18,690 nt of DNA from Desulfobacteraceae bacterium (GTDB lineage Bacteria; Desulfobacterota; Desulfobacteria; Desulfobacterales; UBA5616): contig JAUXEW010000026.1 in assembly GCA_030620375.1 (NCBI GenBank), positions 1-18,690 of the forward strand, given 5' to 3'. Shown one piece after another: positions 8,128-15,150 of the stretch. Numbering within the stretch: the first letter of the stretch is position 1; each line of letters starts with the position of its first letter. A model generated the notes under the pieces. The model was given only the letters and a program-made list of their open reading frames with translations. It was not told where the DNA came from and did not search any database. Position numbers and translations under genes: made by a program.

Positions 8128-8833
8128 AACTGAAGGACTCAATGCCTTTTACGGCAATATCCGTGCGATTACCGATGTTACCATACGGGTGCCGAAAGGT
8201 AAGGTAGTTTCGATTATCGGTGCAAACGGTGCCGGGAAATCAACGCTGCTAAAATCGATATCAGGATTGATACAACGGAAAAACGGCCACGTTATTTATA
8301 AAGATAGGGATATTACGAATATGTCCGTCAATCGTATCGTCAAACTGGGCATTTCACAAGTACCGGAAGGAAGGCAGCTTTTTGCCCATTTAACGGTTGA
8401 GGACAATATTCGCCTGGGTGCTTATAGTTATTACAATCGGCGAAACCGTTCTGTCATTCAAGATAGAATCGATGGTGTTTACGGCATGTTTCCCATATTA
8501 GAGAAGCGATGCAAACAGGTTTCAGGAACACTCTCCGGTGGAGAACAGCAGATGTTGGCAATTGCGAGAGCATTTATGGCTCGCCCGGATATGATCCTTT
8601 TGGATGAGCCATCTATGGGAATTGCGCCACTTGTTGTTCGAGAAATTTTCAATGTGATTGTCAATCTGAACCAGTCCGGCACTACGGTACTGCTGGTTGA
8701 GCAGAATGCAAAAGCGGCCTTGAAAGTAGCCCATTATGCTTACGTGCTTGAGGGGGGTCGAGTGGTACTTGAGGGACTGCCGAAAGAGTTGCTGGACAAT
8801 CCTAAAGTGAAAGAGGTTTATCTGGGAGGATAA
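8108..8833 (+). CDS. livF: Branched-chain amino acid ABC transporter ATP-binding protein LivF
   Basis: 241-residue second ABC ATPase, partner of LivG. Walker A GANGAGKST (38-46), signature LSGGEQ (142-147), Walker B LLDEP (164-168), and VEQN (197-200) where most ABC proteins have the switch histidine; glutamine there is normal for LivF. Three in-frame ATGs compete: 8108, 8111 and 8120. AGGGG at 8103-8107 is too close to the first two and 12 bases before the third, which gives MLRTEGLNAFYG, close to the family's usual N-terminus; the longest version is listed, and 8120 is quite possible. The start region overlaps the end of livG by up to 20 bases. It ends the transporter operon; I see no convincing terminator hairpin in the 70 bases after its stop. 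Confidence 0.92.
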   Translation: MMALMLRTEGLNAFYGNIRAITDVTIRVPKGKVVSIIGANGAGKSTLLKSISGLIQRKNGHVIYKDRDITNMSVNRIVKLGISQVPEGRQLFAHLTVEDNIRLGAYSYYNRRNRSVIQDRIDGVYGMFPILEKRCKQVSGTLSGGEQQMLAIARAFMARPDMILLDEPSMGIAPLVVREIFNVIVNLNQSGTTVLLVEQNAKAALKVAHYAYVLEGGRVVLEGLPKELLDNPKVKEVYLGG

Positions 8834-8901
8834 TCTGACCGGTGTTTTGGGGTAGCTCATTCTTCATTTCGATATTTCTTTTGTAAAATATGCTTAAAAG
8901 T

Positions 8902-8929
8902 TTGACACATTGATATTAACAGGTATATT
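8902..8929 (+). promoter_or_regulatory. Candidate sigma70-type promoter at the edge of the palindromic element
   Basis: TTGACA at 8902-8907, 16-bp spacer, TATATT at 8924-8929 (5 of 6 match). The expected start, near 8936, falls just inside the left terminal repeat of the MITE-like element. The only plus-strand gene downstream before the pilus ATPase is the small membrane protein at 9164, which would have a leader of about 230 nt. Confidence 0.5.
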
Positions 8930-8930
8930 A

Positions 8931-9089
8931 TATAGTTAGTGTCCATCCAGAAACGGCATTTTTTGGCCCGGAGCTTTGTTTGCGCTCTTTTGAAATCCTC
9001 AACACACACACGCTATGCCTGCGGTTTCAAAATCGCTCAGGCCTTGCTCTGAACCAGAATCAACCATTTATAGATGGACACTAGCTATA
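8931..9089. mobile_element. MITE-like imperfect palindrome with terminal inverted repeats
   Basis: The 330-bp stretch between livF and the next gene is mostly this element. TATAGTTAGTGTCCATC (8931-8947) is matched inverted at 9073-9089 with 16 of 17 identities. The symmetry continues inward without any gap: arms 8931-8995 and 9025-9089 pair at about 45 of 65 positions by hand alignment, with a further ten differences being transitions that allow G-U pairs on one strand or the other. The central ~29 bp (8996-9024), including a CA run, form the loop. No ORF is present. Gapless symmetry, short length and TA-rich ends fit a non-autonomous miniature element of the kind mobilised by IS630/Tc1-like transposases, but no transposase is nearby, and family assignment is inferred. 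No other gene or RNA is recognisable between 8834 and 9163. Confidence 0.6.
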
Positions 9090-9163
9090 CGTATGATGGT
9101 GAAAATAAACAATGCCGTATCGGATCTATTAGTTTATCCTAACCATTTCATCAGAGTAACGGT

Positions 9164-9391
9164 ATGAACAATAACCGAAAGAATTTTCAGCTGATTTGGG
9201 GATGGGCGCTCGTTATCATCGGTGTCGCAGTTTTCATCAGAATTCCCCAAGTGCTGCCCAAAATCGAACAGATCAAGCTATATGCTTCGACCATACCCTA
9301 TATTAAGTTCTGTTTATATATTTTGGGTATTCTTCTTGTCACCGGAGGATCCAAAAAGATTTTTGACCACTATAAAAAAGAAAAACGATAA
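9164..9391 (+). CDS. Small two-helix membrane protein of unknown function
   Basis: 75-residue protein not recognised as any named family. Two hydrophobic segments are clear: about residues 9-27 (IWGWALVIIGVAVFI) and about 46-62 (IKFCLYILGILLVTGG). The N-terminus (MNNNRKN) and C-terminus (KKIFDHYKKEKR) are basic, so by the positive-inside rule both ends should face the cytoplasm, with a short periplasmic loop. There is no lipobox, cysteine motif or catalytic pattern. The upstream sequence has only a weak ribosome site (GAGTAACGG). A promoter candidate lies at 8902-8929 and the pilus-type ATPase gene begins 182 bp downstream. It could be an accessory membrane protein for that ATPase or a general membrane protein; nothing in the sequence decides. 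Coding status is supported by sensible membrane architecture and lack of a better overlapping frame. Confidence 0.65.
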   Translation: MNNNRKNFQLIWGWALVIIGVAVFIRIPQVLPKIEQIKLYASTIPYIKFCLYILGILLVTGGSKKIFDHYKKEKR

Positions 9392-9428
9392 GGGTTCGCC
9401 TGGTGTATGATAGCATTTGCTCAGAAGC

Positions 9429-9457
9429 TTGACATACTATATGTATAACCTTACACA
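9429..9457 (+). promoter_or_regulatory. Weak promoter candidate upstream of the GspE/PilB-type gene
   Basis: TTGACA at 9429-9434 with a 17-bp spacer to TACACA (9452-9457), which matches the -10 consensus poorly. The surrounding 182-bp gap is AT-rich and contains nothing else I can support. Confidence 0.22.
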
Positions 9458-9573
9458 TGAACAATCCGTGTAGATGAATATATTTACTTAGCCATCGGTT
9501 ATCTGTTTTTTTTAAAATCGTCAGTGTTTAAACGGTAAAACGGAGCAACCCTGAAAAAATTGGTGGTATCAAA

Positions 9574-11868
9574 ATGTTAAATTCCAATGTTAATGATGAT
9601 CGTGTCAATAATCTGAAGTCTGAGGTGATATACCGGACACGGCTTCAGGAGATCGGTAATAAAATTAATGCAGCGTCAAACCTGGATGAGATTTTGATAA
9701 ATCTTGAAGAAGATATAACATTGCTTTTTGACGCCGTACGAGTGACCATTTATATAACCGATTCTAAAAAAGAAGAACTGGTATCCCGGGTAAAATCCGG
9801 GGAAGATATTACCGAAGGGCGAATTCGGGTATCTGTGGAAAGTATCGCCGGATACGCCGCTTTTAAACAAAAAATTGTCAATATTAAAAATGTTTATGAT
9901 GTTAACGAACTAAAAACCATAGACCCTAATCTTAAATTCGATGAGCGGTGGGATCAAAAAACCCGGTTTAAGACCAAACAGGTCCTTGCATGCCCGATTA
10001 TTTTTAAAAATCAGACGATGGGTGCCATACAGCTTTTGAATCGGCAGAACGGGGATGTTTTTTCGGAAAATGATGAACATTCAGTTAAAGAGCTATCAGA
10101 TATTCTTGGCATAGCGTTTTACAACCAGAAGCGAATGGAACGGGGAAGGCTTCATAAATTCAGTTATCTTCTTGAAAGTAATATTATAACCCAAAAAGAA
10201 CTGGATAAGGTCATCGCCGATGCCAGACAAAGAAACGTAGAAGTAGAAGAAATGCTGACCGATGAGCTGAAAATAGCCAAAAAGGATATTGGCAGGTCTC
10301 TGAGCAAGTATTATCGAATTCCGTTTGTCAATTATAATTCAAATGTTCCGATTCCAGGTGAATTATTGATGGGCTTGAAAGTTCCGTTTATGCGTAAAAA
10401 CTTTTGGGTCCCGTTATGTCTTGAAGAGGAAAAGGTTGTTGTCGCTATTGATAATCCATATGATATACGGAAAGTCGATGATGTTAAAGCCCTTTTTCCG
10501 GGTAAACCGATAAAGTTTTGCGTGGCCTTAAAACAGGACATCCTCGAGTATGTCTCTCTGTTTACCCACGATGAAAAAGAGATGGCCGCAATTGATGATA
10601 TCATATCTCAACTTAAAGAAGAAGCTGATGAGATTGAAGAAGCTGAATCATCTTTTGGAGAAGAAGACAGTGCTGTTGTCCAGTTGGTTAATAAAATAAT
10701 CTTAGATGCATTCGAAAGAGGTGCTTCCGATATCCATGTAGAGCCTTATCCTGGAAAAGAAAGTACCCATGTTCGTATCCGAGTGGATGGAAATTGTCAT
10801 TTATATCAAACGATTCCTTATAACTTTAAAAATGCCGTAATTTCTCGGATCAAGATTATGTCCGATCTTGATATTGCAGAACGACGAAAACCTCAGGACG
10901 GCAAGATCAATTTCAAAAAATATGGCGGAAAAGATATTGAGCTTCGTGTCGCAACGGTTCCTACCCAGGGCGGACTGGAGGATGTCGTGATGCGTATTTT
11001 GCATTCCGGGGAGCCGATTCCGCTGGAAAACATGGCTTTTTCAGAAGCAAATTATAAGAATTTCATTTCGGAAATTATAAAACCATACGGCATTATTTTT
11101 GTTTGCGGACCCACGGGTTCAGGTAAAACCACCACGCTTCATTCGGCATTGAGGCATATTAATAAAGTGGATAGAAAAATCTGGACAGCCGAGGATCCTG
11201 TGGAAATAACTCAAAAGGGCTTGAGACAAGTCCAGGTAAAGCCTAAAATCGGGTTCGATTTTGCAACCGCCATGCGCGCCTTTTTAAGAGCAGATCCCGA
11301 CATCATCATGGTGGGTGAGATGCGTGACAAAGAAACCACTCACATTGGCATCGAAGCATCTCTAACCGGTCATTTGGTGCTTTCCACACTTCATACCAAC
11401 AGTGCACCGGAAAGCATTACCCGCCTTTTGGACATGGGAATGGATCCGTTTAATTTTGCCGATGCGATCTTGTGTATTTTGGCACAGCGGCTTGTTTTAA
11501 CGCTTTGTAAAGACTGCAAAAAACCATACAAACCAGATAAGGAAGAGTATAACGAATTGGTTCGGGAATATGGTGAAGAAGCATTTAAACAGCATGTCAA
11601 CATTCCGTATAATGATGATTTGACACTGAATAAACAAGAGGGGTGCGCTGTATGTAATAACACCGGATACCGGGGTCGCATGGCGATTCATGAGCTGTTG
11701 ATAGGAACCGATGAGATGAAAAACATGGTCCAGGGGAAGTCAAAGATAGAGGATGTCCGAAACCAGGCGATTAAAGACGGCATGACGACGCTAAGACAAG
11801 ACGGCATCGAAAAGATTTTTTCCGGACACTGCGATTTACTCCAGATCAGAAAGGTGACGCTAAAGTAG
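9574..11868 (+). CDS. GspE/PilB-type ATPase with N-terminal GAF domain
   Basis: 764-residue cytoplasmic hexameric ATPase that powers pilin or pseudopilin assembly (type IV pilus or type II secretion). Domains in order: GAF about 31-185; MshEN/GspE_N about 192-330; a charged acidic linker (345-365); T2SSE ATPase about 366-755. Walker A GPTGSGKT (512-519), Asp-box around AEDPVEITQKGLRQVQV (539-555), Walker B around DPDIIMVGEMRDKET (574-588), His-box TGHLVLSTLHTNSA (598-611). The zinc tetracysteine is C645/C648 and C691/C694. Typical PilB/GspE is 500-600 residues, so the extra length is the GAF domain. In MshEN the residues that bind c-di-GMP appear lost. No good Shine-Dalgarno is seen before the ATG (GGTGG at 9561-9565 is nearest). 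The 3' end overlaps the convergent M48 gene by 23 bp. Whether it serves pili or secretion cannot be told; pilD is in the same window. Confidence 0.93.
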   Translation: MLNSNVNDDRVNNLKSEVIYRTRLQEIGNKINAASNLDEILINLEEDITLLFDAVRVTIYITDSKKEELVSRVKSGEDITEGRIRVSVESIAGYAAFKQKIVNIKNVYDVNELKTIDPNLKFDERWDQKTRFKTKQVLACPIIFKNQTMGAIQLLNRQNGDVFSENDEHSVKELSDILGIAFYNQKRMERGRLHKFSYLLESNIITQKELDKVIADARQRNVEVEEMLTDELKIAKKDIGRSLSKYYRIPFVNYNSNVPIPGELLMGLKVPFMRKNFWVPLCLEEEKVVVAIDNPYDIRKVDDVKALFPGKPIKFCVALKQDILEYVSLFTHDEKEMAAIDDIISQLKEEADEIEEAESSFGEEDSAVVQLVNKIILDAFERGASDIHVEPYPGKESTHVRIRVDGNCHLYQTIPYNFKNAVISRIKIMSDLDIAERRKPQDGKINFKKYGGKDIELRVATVPTQGGLEDVVMRILHSGEPIPLENMAFSEANYKNFISEIIKPYGIIFVCGPTGSGKTTTLHSALRHINKVDRKIWTAEDPVEITQKGLRQVQVKPKIGFDFATAMRAFLRADPDIIMVGEMRDKETTHIGIEASLTGHLVLSTLHTNSAPESITRLLDMGMDPFNFADAILCILAQRLVLTLCKDCKKPYKPDKEEYNELVREYGEEAFKQHVNIPYNDDLTLNKQEGCAVCNNTGYRGRMAIHELLIGTDEMKNMVQGKSKIEDVRNQAIKDGMTTLRQDGIEKIFSGHCDLLQIRKVTLK

Positions 11869-13717
11869 GCTGACCAGGGTCCAACAATTGTTCTTTTTCC
11901 TTTTTGGCCTCGAATTTTTTTAGTTGTTTTTCATAATAGGACCGGTTTTCCTTCACAAGGTCAATCGCTCGCAATTCAATAAGGACCGCTTCACGATATC
12001 GACCATTCACATAGTAACTTTCTGCGAGCGTATCTAAAATATGAGAGGTCACCTTTAAAGTGATTGCCTTTTGGGCCAATTCCAGGGCTCTTTCCGGATT
12101 TCTCAAGTTCGGGTTCGGGCATGTGGCAAGAAGCCATGCCACATTGTTTAATATCTGGGGATTGTCGGGAAGACAGTCCAATGATTTTTCATAGGCGAAA
12201 AGCGCCTTTTTGTAGTGGCTGTTGCCATAGTACAAATCCCCCAACGCACCGTATAAAGCCGGGTTGTTCGGGGTCTTTTCAAGTTCTTTGATTAATATTT
12301 TTTCAAAAAAGACGGTATCAAGCTTTTCGCCGGCTTTCCCAAAATTCAGATTCAATTCAATCCCACCGATGACCATTAATCCAGCAAGATAAATAATAAG
12401 GCCGGTTTTTATTTTTCGCTCATGGCGGGCAATCCACGCTTTGTTCGTTTCGCATTTGCTTAAAAATGAGATGCGTTCCTTGATACTGAAATGGTGCCAG
12501 TTAGGCTTTTCCGGCGGCAGGCCGCTTGATATGGCAATTTTTTCAAGGGTCGTGATAAGCGGGCGGGCACTTTTGAAAAGCTGAAAAACATAGGCGTCTG
12601 CCTGACGTTCAAAATTTCTCATAAAGAATCCAAATACAAAACGAAAATAGATAATAAAACTGATGATCAAAGCAGTATTAAAGATTACCGAGGTCATGGC
12701 CGCTGAATTAAGTTCGGACCGTTGAAAAATATCAAGCGTCGATTGAGCGTAGATAAAGACATAAAGAAAAAGATGGACAGCTGCATATGATAAGAGCAAA
12801 TAACCCATAAAAAATAGGAGATAAAATATCAGATGTCGTTTTTTAATATGTCCGATTTCATGGGCGATTACGGCGTCAATTTCTTCGGGGGTAAGCATTT
12901 CAAGGAGTGATCGGGTTACCAGAATGTATCGAAATTTTTTGATCAGTCCCATAATTCCTGCGGTCAACATTTTACCGCCAAACATCGGCCAGTAAAGAAT
13001 ATCTGAAAATTCGAGTCCGGCGGTTTTACAAAGCGCCTCGATACGATAACGCTCATAACCGGCTTCGACCGGCTTGCATCGCCATAATTTCTGAATAACG
13101 GCAGGACCGATAATGGCCGCGACAAAAAGGAAGAACAAGAAATAGGCGATTTCTCCCTGGCTAGATGCCATGAAACGCTTCACGTATTCAAAGGGAAGTA
13201 AGATTAGAATGTCAGCCGTAATGGTGAGGACCAGCCACGGCAAAATGACCGGCAATGCGAATGAGATGTTCGACATCATATATTCAGGGCCGGACACATG
13301 GTTATGGTAGATTAATTGATATAACCGGTGGGAAAATTTCCAAATGACACATAGGTAAAATAAAAAGAGAGCCACGCATAAGATGGCTAAAAATGTCGGG
13401 ATGATTGAAAAAATGCCAAATTCGAGTAGAAAATCCATAATATTTAAAACATAAATATTAACAGCAAAAAGAATGATAGCGAGAATGGTCTGATCTCTGA
13501 CGATGGCATTAAATTTCTGGTCAAGGAAAGGAAGCCGATTTTCATTTATTCGCTTTTCAAGCTTACTAAATCTAAACCCGGTTGATCCTATGAAAATAAT
13601 GAGGAAAAAAAAGAAAAGGATAAGGGTCTCCGGTAGTGAAAAATTGGTCTTGTCCGAGGGTTGGTAGGTTGAATATATGAGAATGACAATGATAAAATAA
13701 AAAAATTGACTAAACAT
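11846..13717 (-). CDS. Membrane M48-family metallopeptidase with C-terminal TPR repeats
   Basis: Zinc endopeptidase of the M48 (HtpX/Ste24-like) group, embedded in the inner membrane with several N-terminal helices, probably acting in envelope protein quality control. From the ATG, the motif HEIGH is at 286-290 (VIAHEIGHIKKRH) and the third zinc ligand candidate is E370 in NFERQADAY. Hydrophobic segments flank the catalytic domain on both sides. A last helix (about 437-452) precedes a TPR region (about 485-585, with LYGALGDLYYGNSHYKKAL and AWLLATCPNP-type units), which likely binds partner proteins. Total 623 residues, long for M48 because of the extra helices and TPRs. Start is uncertain: an in-frame TTG at 13762 would add 15 basic residues, and neither start has a Shine-Dalgarno. 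It is the last gene of a maf-yggS-queH run, 57 bp (or 12 bp with TTG) after queH. Confidence 0.88.
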   Translation of the reverse strand: MFSQFFYFIIVILIYSTYQPSDKTNFSLPETLILFFFFLIIFIGSTGFRFSKLEKRINENRLPFLDQKFNAIVRDQTILAIILFAVNIYVLNIMDFLLEFGIFSIIPTFLAILCVALFLFYLCVIWKFSHRLYQLIYHNHVSGPEYMMSNISFALPVILPWLVLTITADILILLPFEYVKRFMASSQGEIAYFLFFLFVAAIIGPAVIQKLWRCKPVEAGYERYRIEALCKTAGLEFSDILYWPMFGGKMLTAGIMGLIKKFRYILVTRSLLEMLTPEEIDAVIAHEIGHIKKRHLIFYLLFFMGYLLLSYAAVHLFLYVFIYAQSTLDIFQRSELNSAAMTSVIFNTALIISFIIYFRFVFGFFMRNFERQADAYVFQLFKSARPLITTLEKIAISSGLPPEKPNWHHFSIKERISFLSKCETNKAWIARHERKIKTGLIIYLAGLMVIGGIELNLNFGKAGEKLDTVFFEKILIKELEKTPNNPALYGALGDLYYGNSHYKKALFAYEKSLDCLPDNPQILNNVAWLLATCPNPNLRNPERALELAQKAITLKVTSHILDTLAESYYVNGRYREAVLIELRAIDLVKENRSYYEKQLKKFEAKKEKEQLLDPGQPTLASPF

Positions 13718-13774
13718 AATGATTTTAATATGTCGACGGCTCTTAAGCCGGGTTGTCCACAAGGTTTTATAAGA

Positions 13775-14317
13775 TTAGGTTCTTTTCTTTTCTTTGTAAT
13801 ATCTTTCTTTCTCGCTGTAAATACATCCACAGTACGGTTGACGATAGAGTTTTAAGCGTTTTGATGCTTCAATTCCCGCTTTCCATCCAACGCGAAAGTC
13901 ATGATAATAAAAGGGAACACCGGTAGATTTCGCGATCGATTCACCGATTGATTTAACAATGCCATGGTTTTGAAATTTGCTGTATAATAGGGTGGTGCTG
14001 AAATAATCAAATTTACCCCGTTTTGCAATTTTAGCGGTTGATTCCAAACGATCATGGTAGCAGTAGATGCATCGTTGATTTTCCCTGTAAACCACATTTT
14101 GTATAAATCCTTCAAGATCATAGCCTTCCTGGTAAATGACGTCAAATTTTCCGTTGTCGGCATAATTTTTCAAGGCTTCTTCGCGCCTCAGGCATTCCGT
14201 ATATGGATGGATATTATTCCGGTAAAAAAATCCCATAACGTCAAACCCCTTCGCGCGGAGGCTTTCAACAGGATAAATTGCGCATGGGGCGCAACATATG
14301 TGCAGCAGTATTTTCAA
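13775..14317 (-). CDS. queH: Epoxyqueuosine reductase QueH
   Basis: 180-residue iron-sulfur enzyme (former DUF208) performing the last step of queuosine synthesis, the reduction of epoxyqueuosine to queuosine in the wobble position of GUN-anticodon tRNAs; it replaces the cobalamin-dependent QueG. The diagnostic cysteines are all present: HICCAPC (C8, C9, C12), RCIYCY (C83, C86) and YCGCIYSEKER (C163, C165). Length matches the family. The start is a TTG that overlaps the yggS stop codon (TTGA), preceded by a purine-rich GGGAAGAG; the N-terminus MKILLHICC is the normal one, so the non-ATG start is credible. Tight overlap with yggS indicates co-translation. No other queuosine genes are in the window. 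Confidence 0.92.
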   Translation of the reverse strand: MKILLHICCAPCAIYPVESLRAKGFDVMGFFYRNNIHPYTECLRREEALKNYADNGKFDVIYQEGYDLEGFIQNVVYRENQRCIYCYHDRLESTAKIAKRGKFDYFSTTLLYSKFQNHGIVKSIGESIAKSTGVPFYYHDFRVGWKAGIEASKRLKLYRQPYCGCIYSEKERYYKEKKRT

Positions 14318-15018
14318 TTTCTCTTCCCAAAGATGGCTGTCCCAATACGAACAAGGGTTGCCCCTTCTTCGATAGCGATTTTATAATCACCCGTCATACC
14401 CATGGAAAGCTCTTCCATATAAACGTCCGGCATGTCTGCCTGTTTGATAAAGTGGTGAAGGTTATTCAATGCTTTGAAATAGGGCCTTGCCTGTTCGGGA
14501 TTTTTAAAAAACGGCGGCATGGTCATGAGCCCCCTAACGACTATATTTTTAAGTTTGCTGATTTGCCTGATCAGATCTAAGGTGACGTTGGGATCTATCC
14601 CGAACTTGGATAATTCTTTTGAAATATTGACCTGAATAAGAATATCCTGGTTCTTATTTATTTTTCGGGCTTGCTTATCCAGCTCCAAAGCGAGTTTAAG
14701 TGAGTCCACCGTGTGTATCAGGTCAAAAGCCTTTACGGCATACTTTGCCTTGTTGGTTTGCAGATGACCGATGAAATGCCATGAAACCGGATAATGTGAC
14801 AGCAAATCGATTTTGTTTTTAGCCTCTTGAATATAGTTTTCTCCCAGAAGGGTAACTCCCGCTTCTATGGCCTGGCGAACCCTTTCTTCTGGAATCGTCT
14901 TGCTCACGGCTACAAGACGAACGAATTCGGGGTCTCTTCCGCATCCGGTCGCGGCTTTTTTGATACGGTCATTTACATATTCGATTCTTTTGACAATATG
15001 GCCGTCTTCATGATTCAT
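14314..15018 (-). CDS. yggS: YggS-family pyridoxal-phosphate homeostasis protein
   Basis: 234-residue single-domain TIM-barrel PLP-binding protein (YggS/PROSC/YBL036C), a non-enzymatic regulator of vitamin B6 and amino-acid pools. The PLP lysine is K40 in LVAVSKT. Other family motifs: GEN (59-61), WHFIGHLQTNK (80-90), LSMGMTGD (204-211) and VRIGTAIFG (223-231), the last two forming the phosphate-binding site. Length is standard. ATG start with AAGGA some 10 bases upstream. Its stop overlaps the queH start by three bases. In many bacteria yggS neighbours pilT or cell-division genes; here it is with maf and queH. Confidence 0.94.
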   Translation of the reverse strand: MNHEDGHIVKRIEYVNDRIKKAATGCGRDPEFVRLVAVSKTIPEERVRQAIEAGVTLLGENYIQEAKNKIDLLSHYPVSWHFIGHLQTNKAKYAVKAFDLIHTVDSLKLALELDKQARKINKNQDILIQVNISKELSKFGIDPNVTLDLIRQISKLKNIVVRGLMTMPPFFKNPEQARPYFKALNNLHHFIKQADMPDVYMEELSMGMTGDYKIAIEEGATLVRIGTAIFGKRN

Positions 15019-15062
15019 AACCGATTATTTCCTTATCCGCAGTGAAGGCTTCGTCAAAAGCC

Positions 15063-15137
15063 CATTCTCCGCGTTACGCTTCTTCCTTCGCCTGCCTGTG
15101 CGTTGCACGCAGACAGGGCATTGCATTATGCGGAATG
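15063..15137. repeat. Hairpin-forming intergenic element between maf and yggS
   Basis: An outer imperfect inverted repeat pairs CATTCTCCGCGTTACGC (15063-15079) with GCATTATGCGGAATG (15123-15137), with a two-base bulge. An inner GC-rich hairpin lies at 15094-15119: CTGTGCGT, loop TGC, ACGCAGACAG with one bulged dinucleotide. There is no T-tract, so it is not a classical terminator. It looks like a REP/BIME- or MITE-like dispersed element, more GC-rich than its flanks. Copy number in the genome cannot be seen from the window. Confidence 0.5.
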
Positions 15138-15150
15138 TAAGGTTCAGATT

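Noticed and set aside
8690..8710. LivF lacks the switch histidine (VEQN)
   Set aside because: Glutamine at this position is usual in LivF.
8834..8900. Terminator after livF
   Set aside because: No stem with a following T-tract could be found by eye.
9003..9012. CA dinucleotide run as a phase-variable microsatellite
   Set aside because: Only about five units, in the loop of the palindrome and outside any coding frame; too short to support phase variation.
9222..9410. 62-codon frame overlapping the small membrane protein gene
   Set aside because: Lower-quality protein with no membrane architecture; the 9164 frame has two clean helices.
14054..14580. Plus-strand frames opposite queH and yggS
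   Set aside because: Antisense shadows of two well-identified genes.
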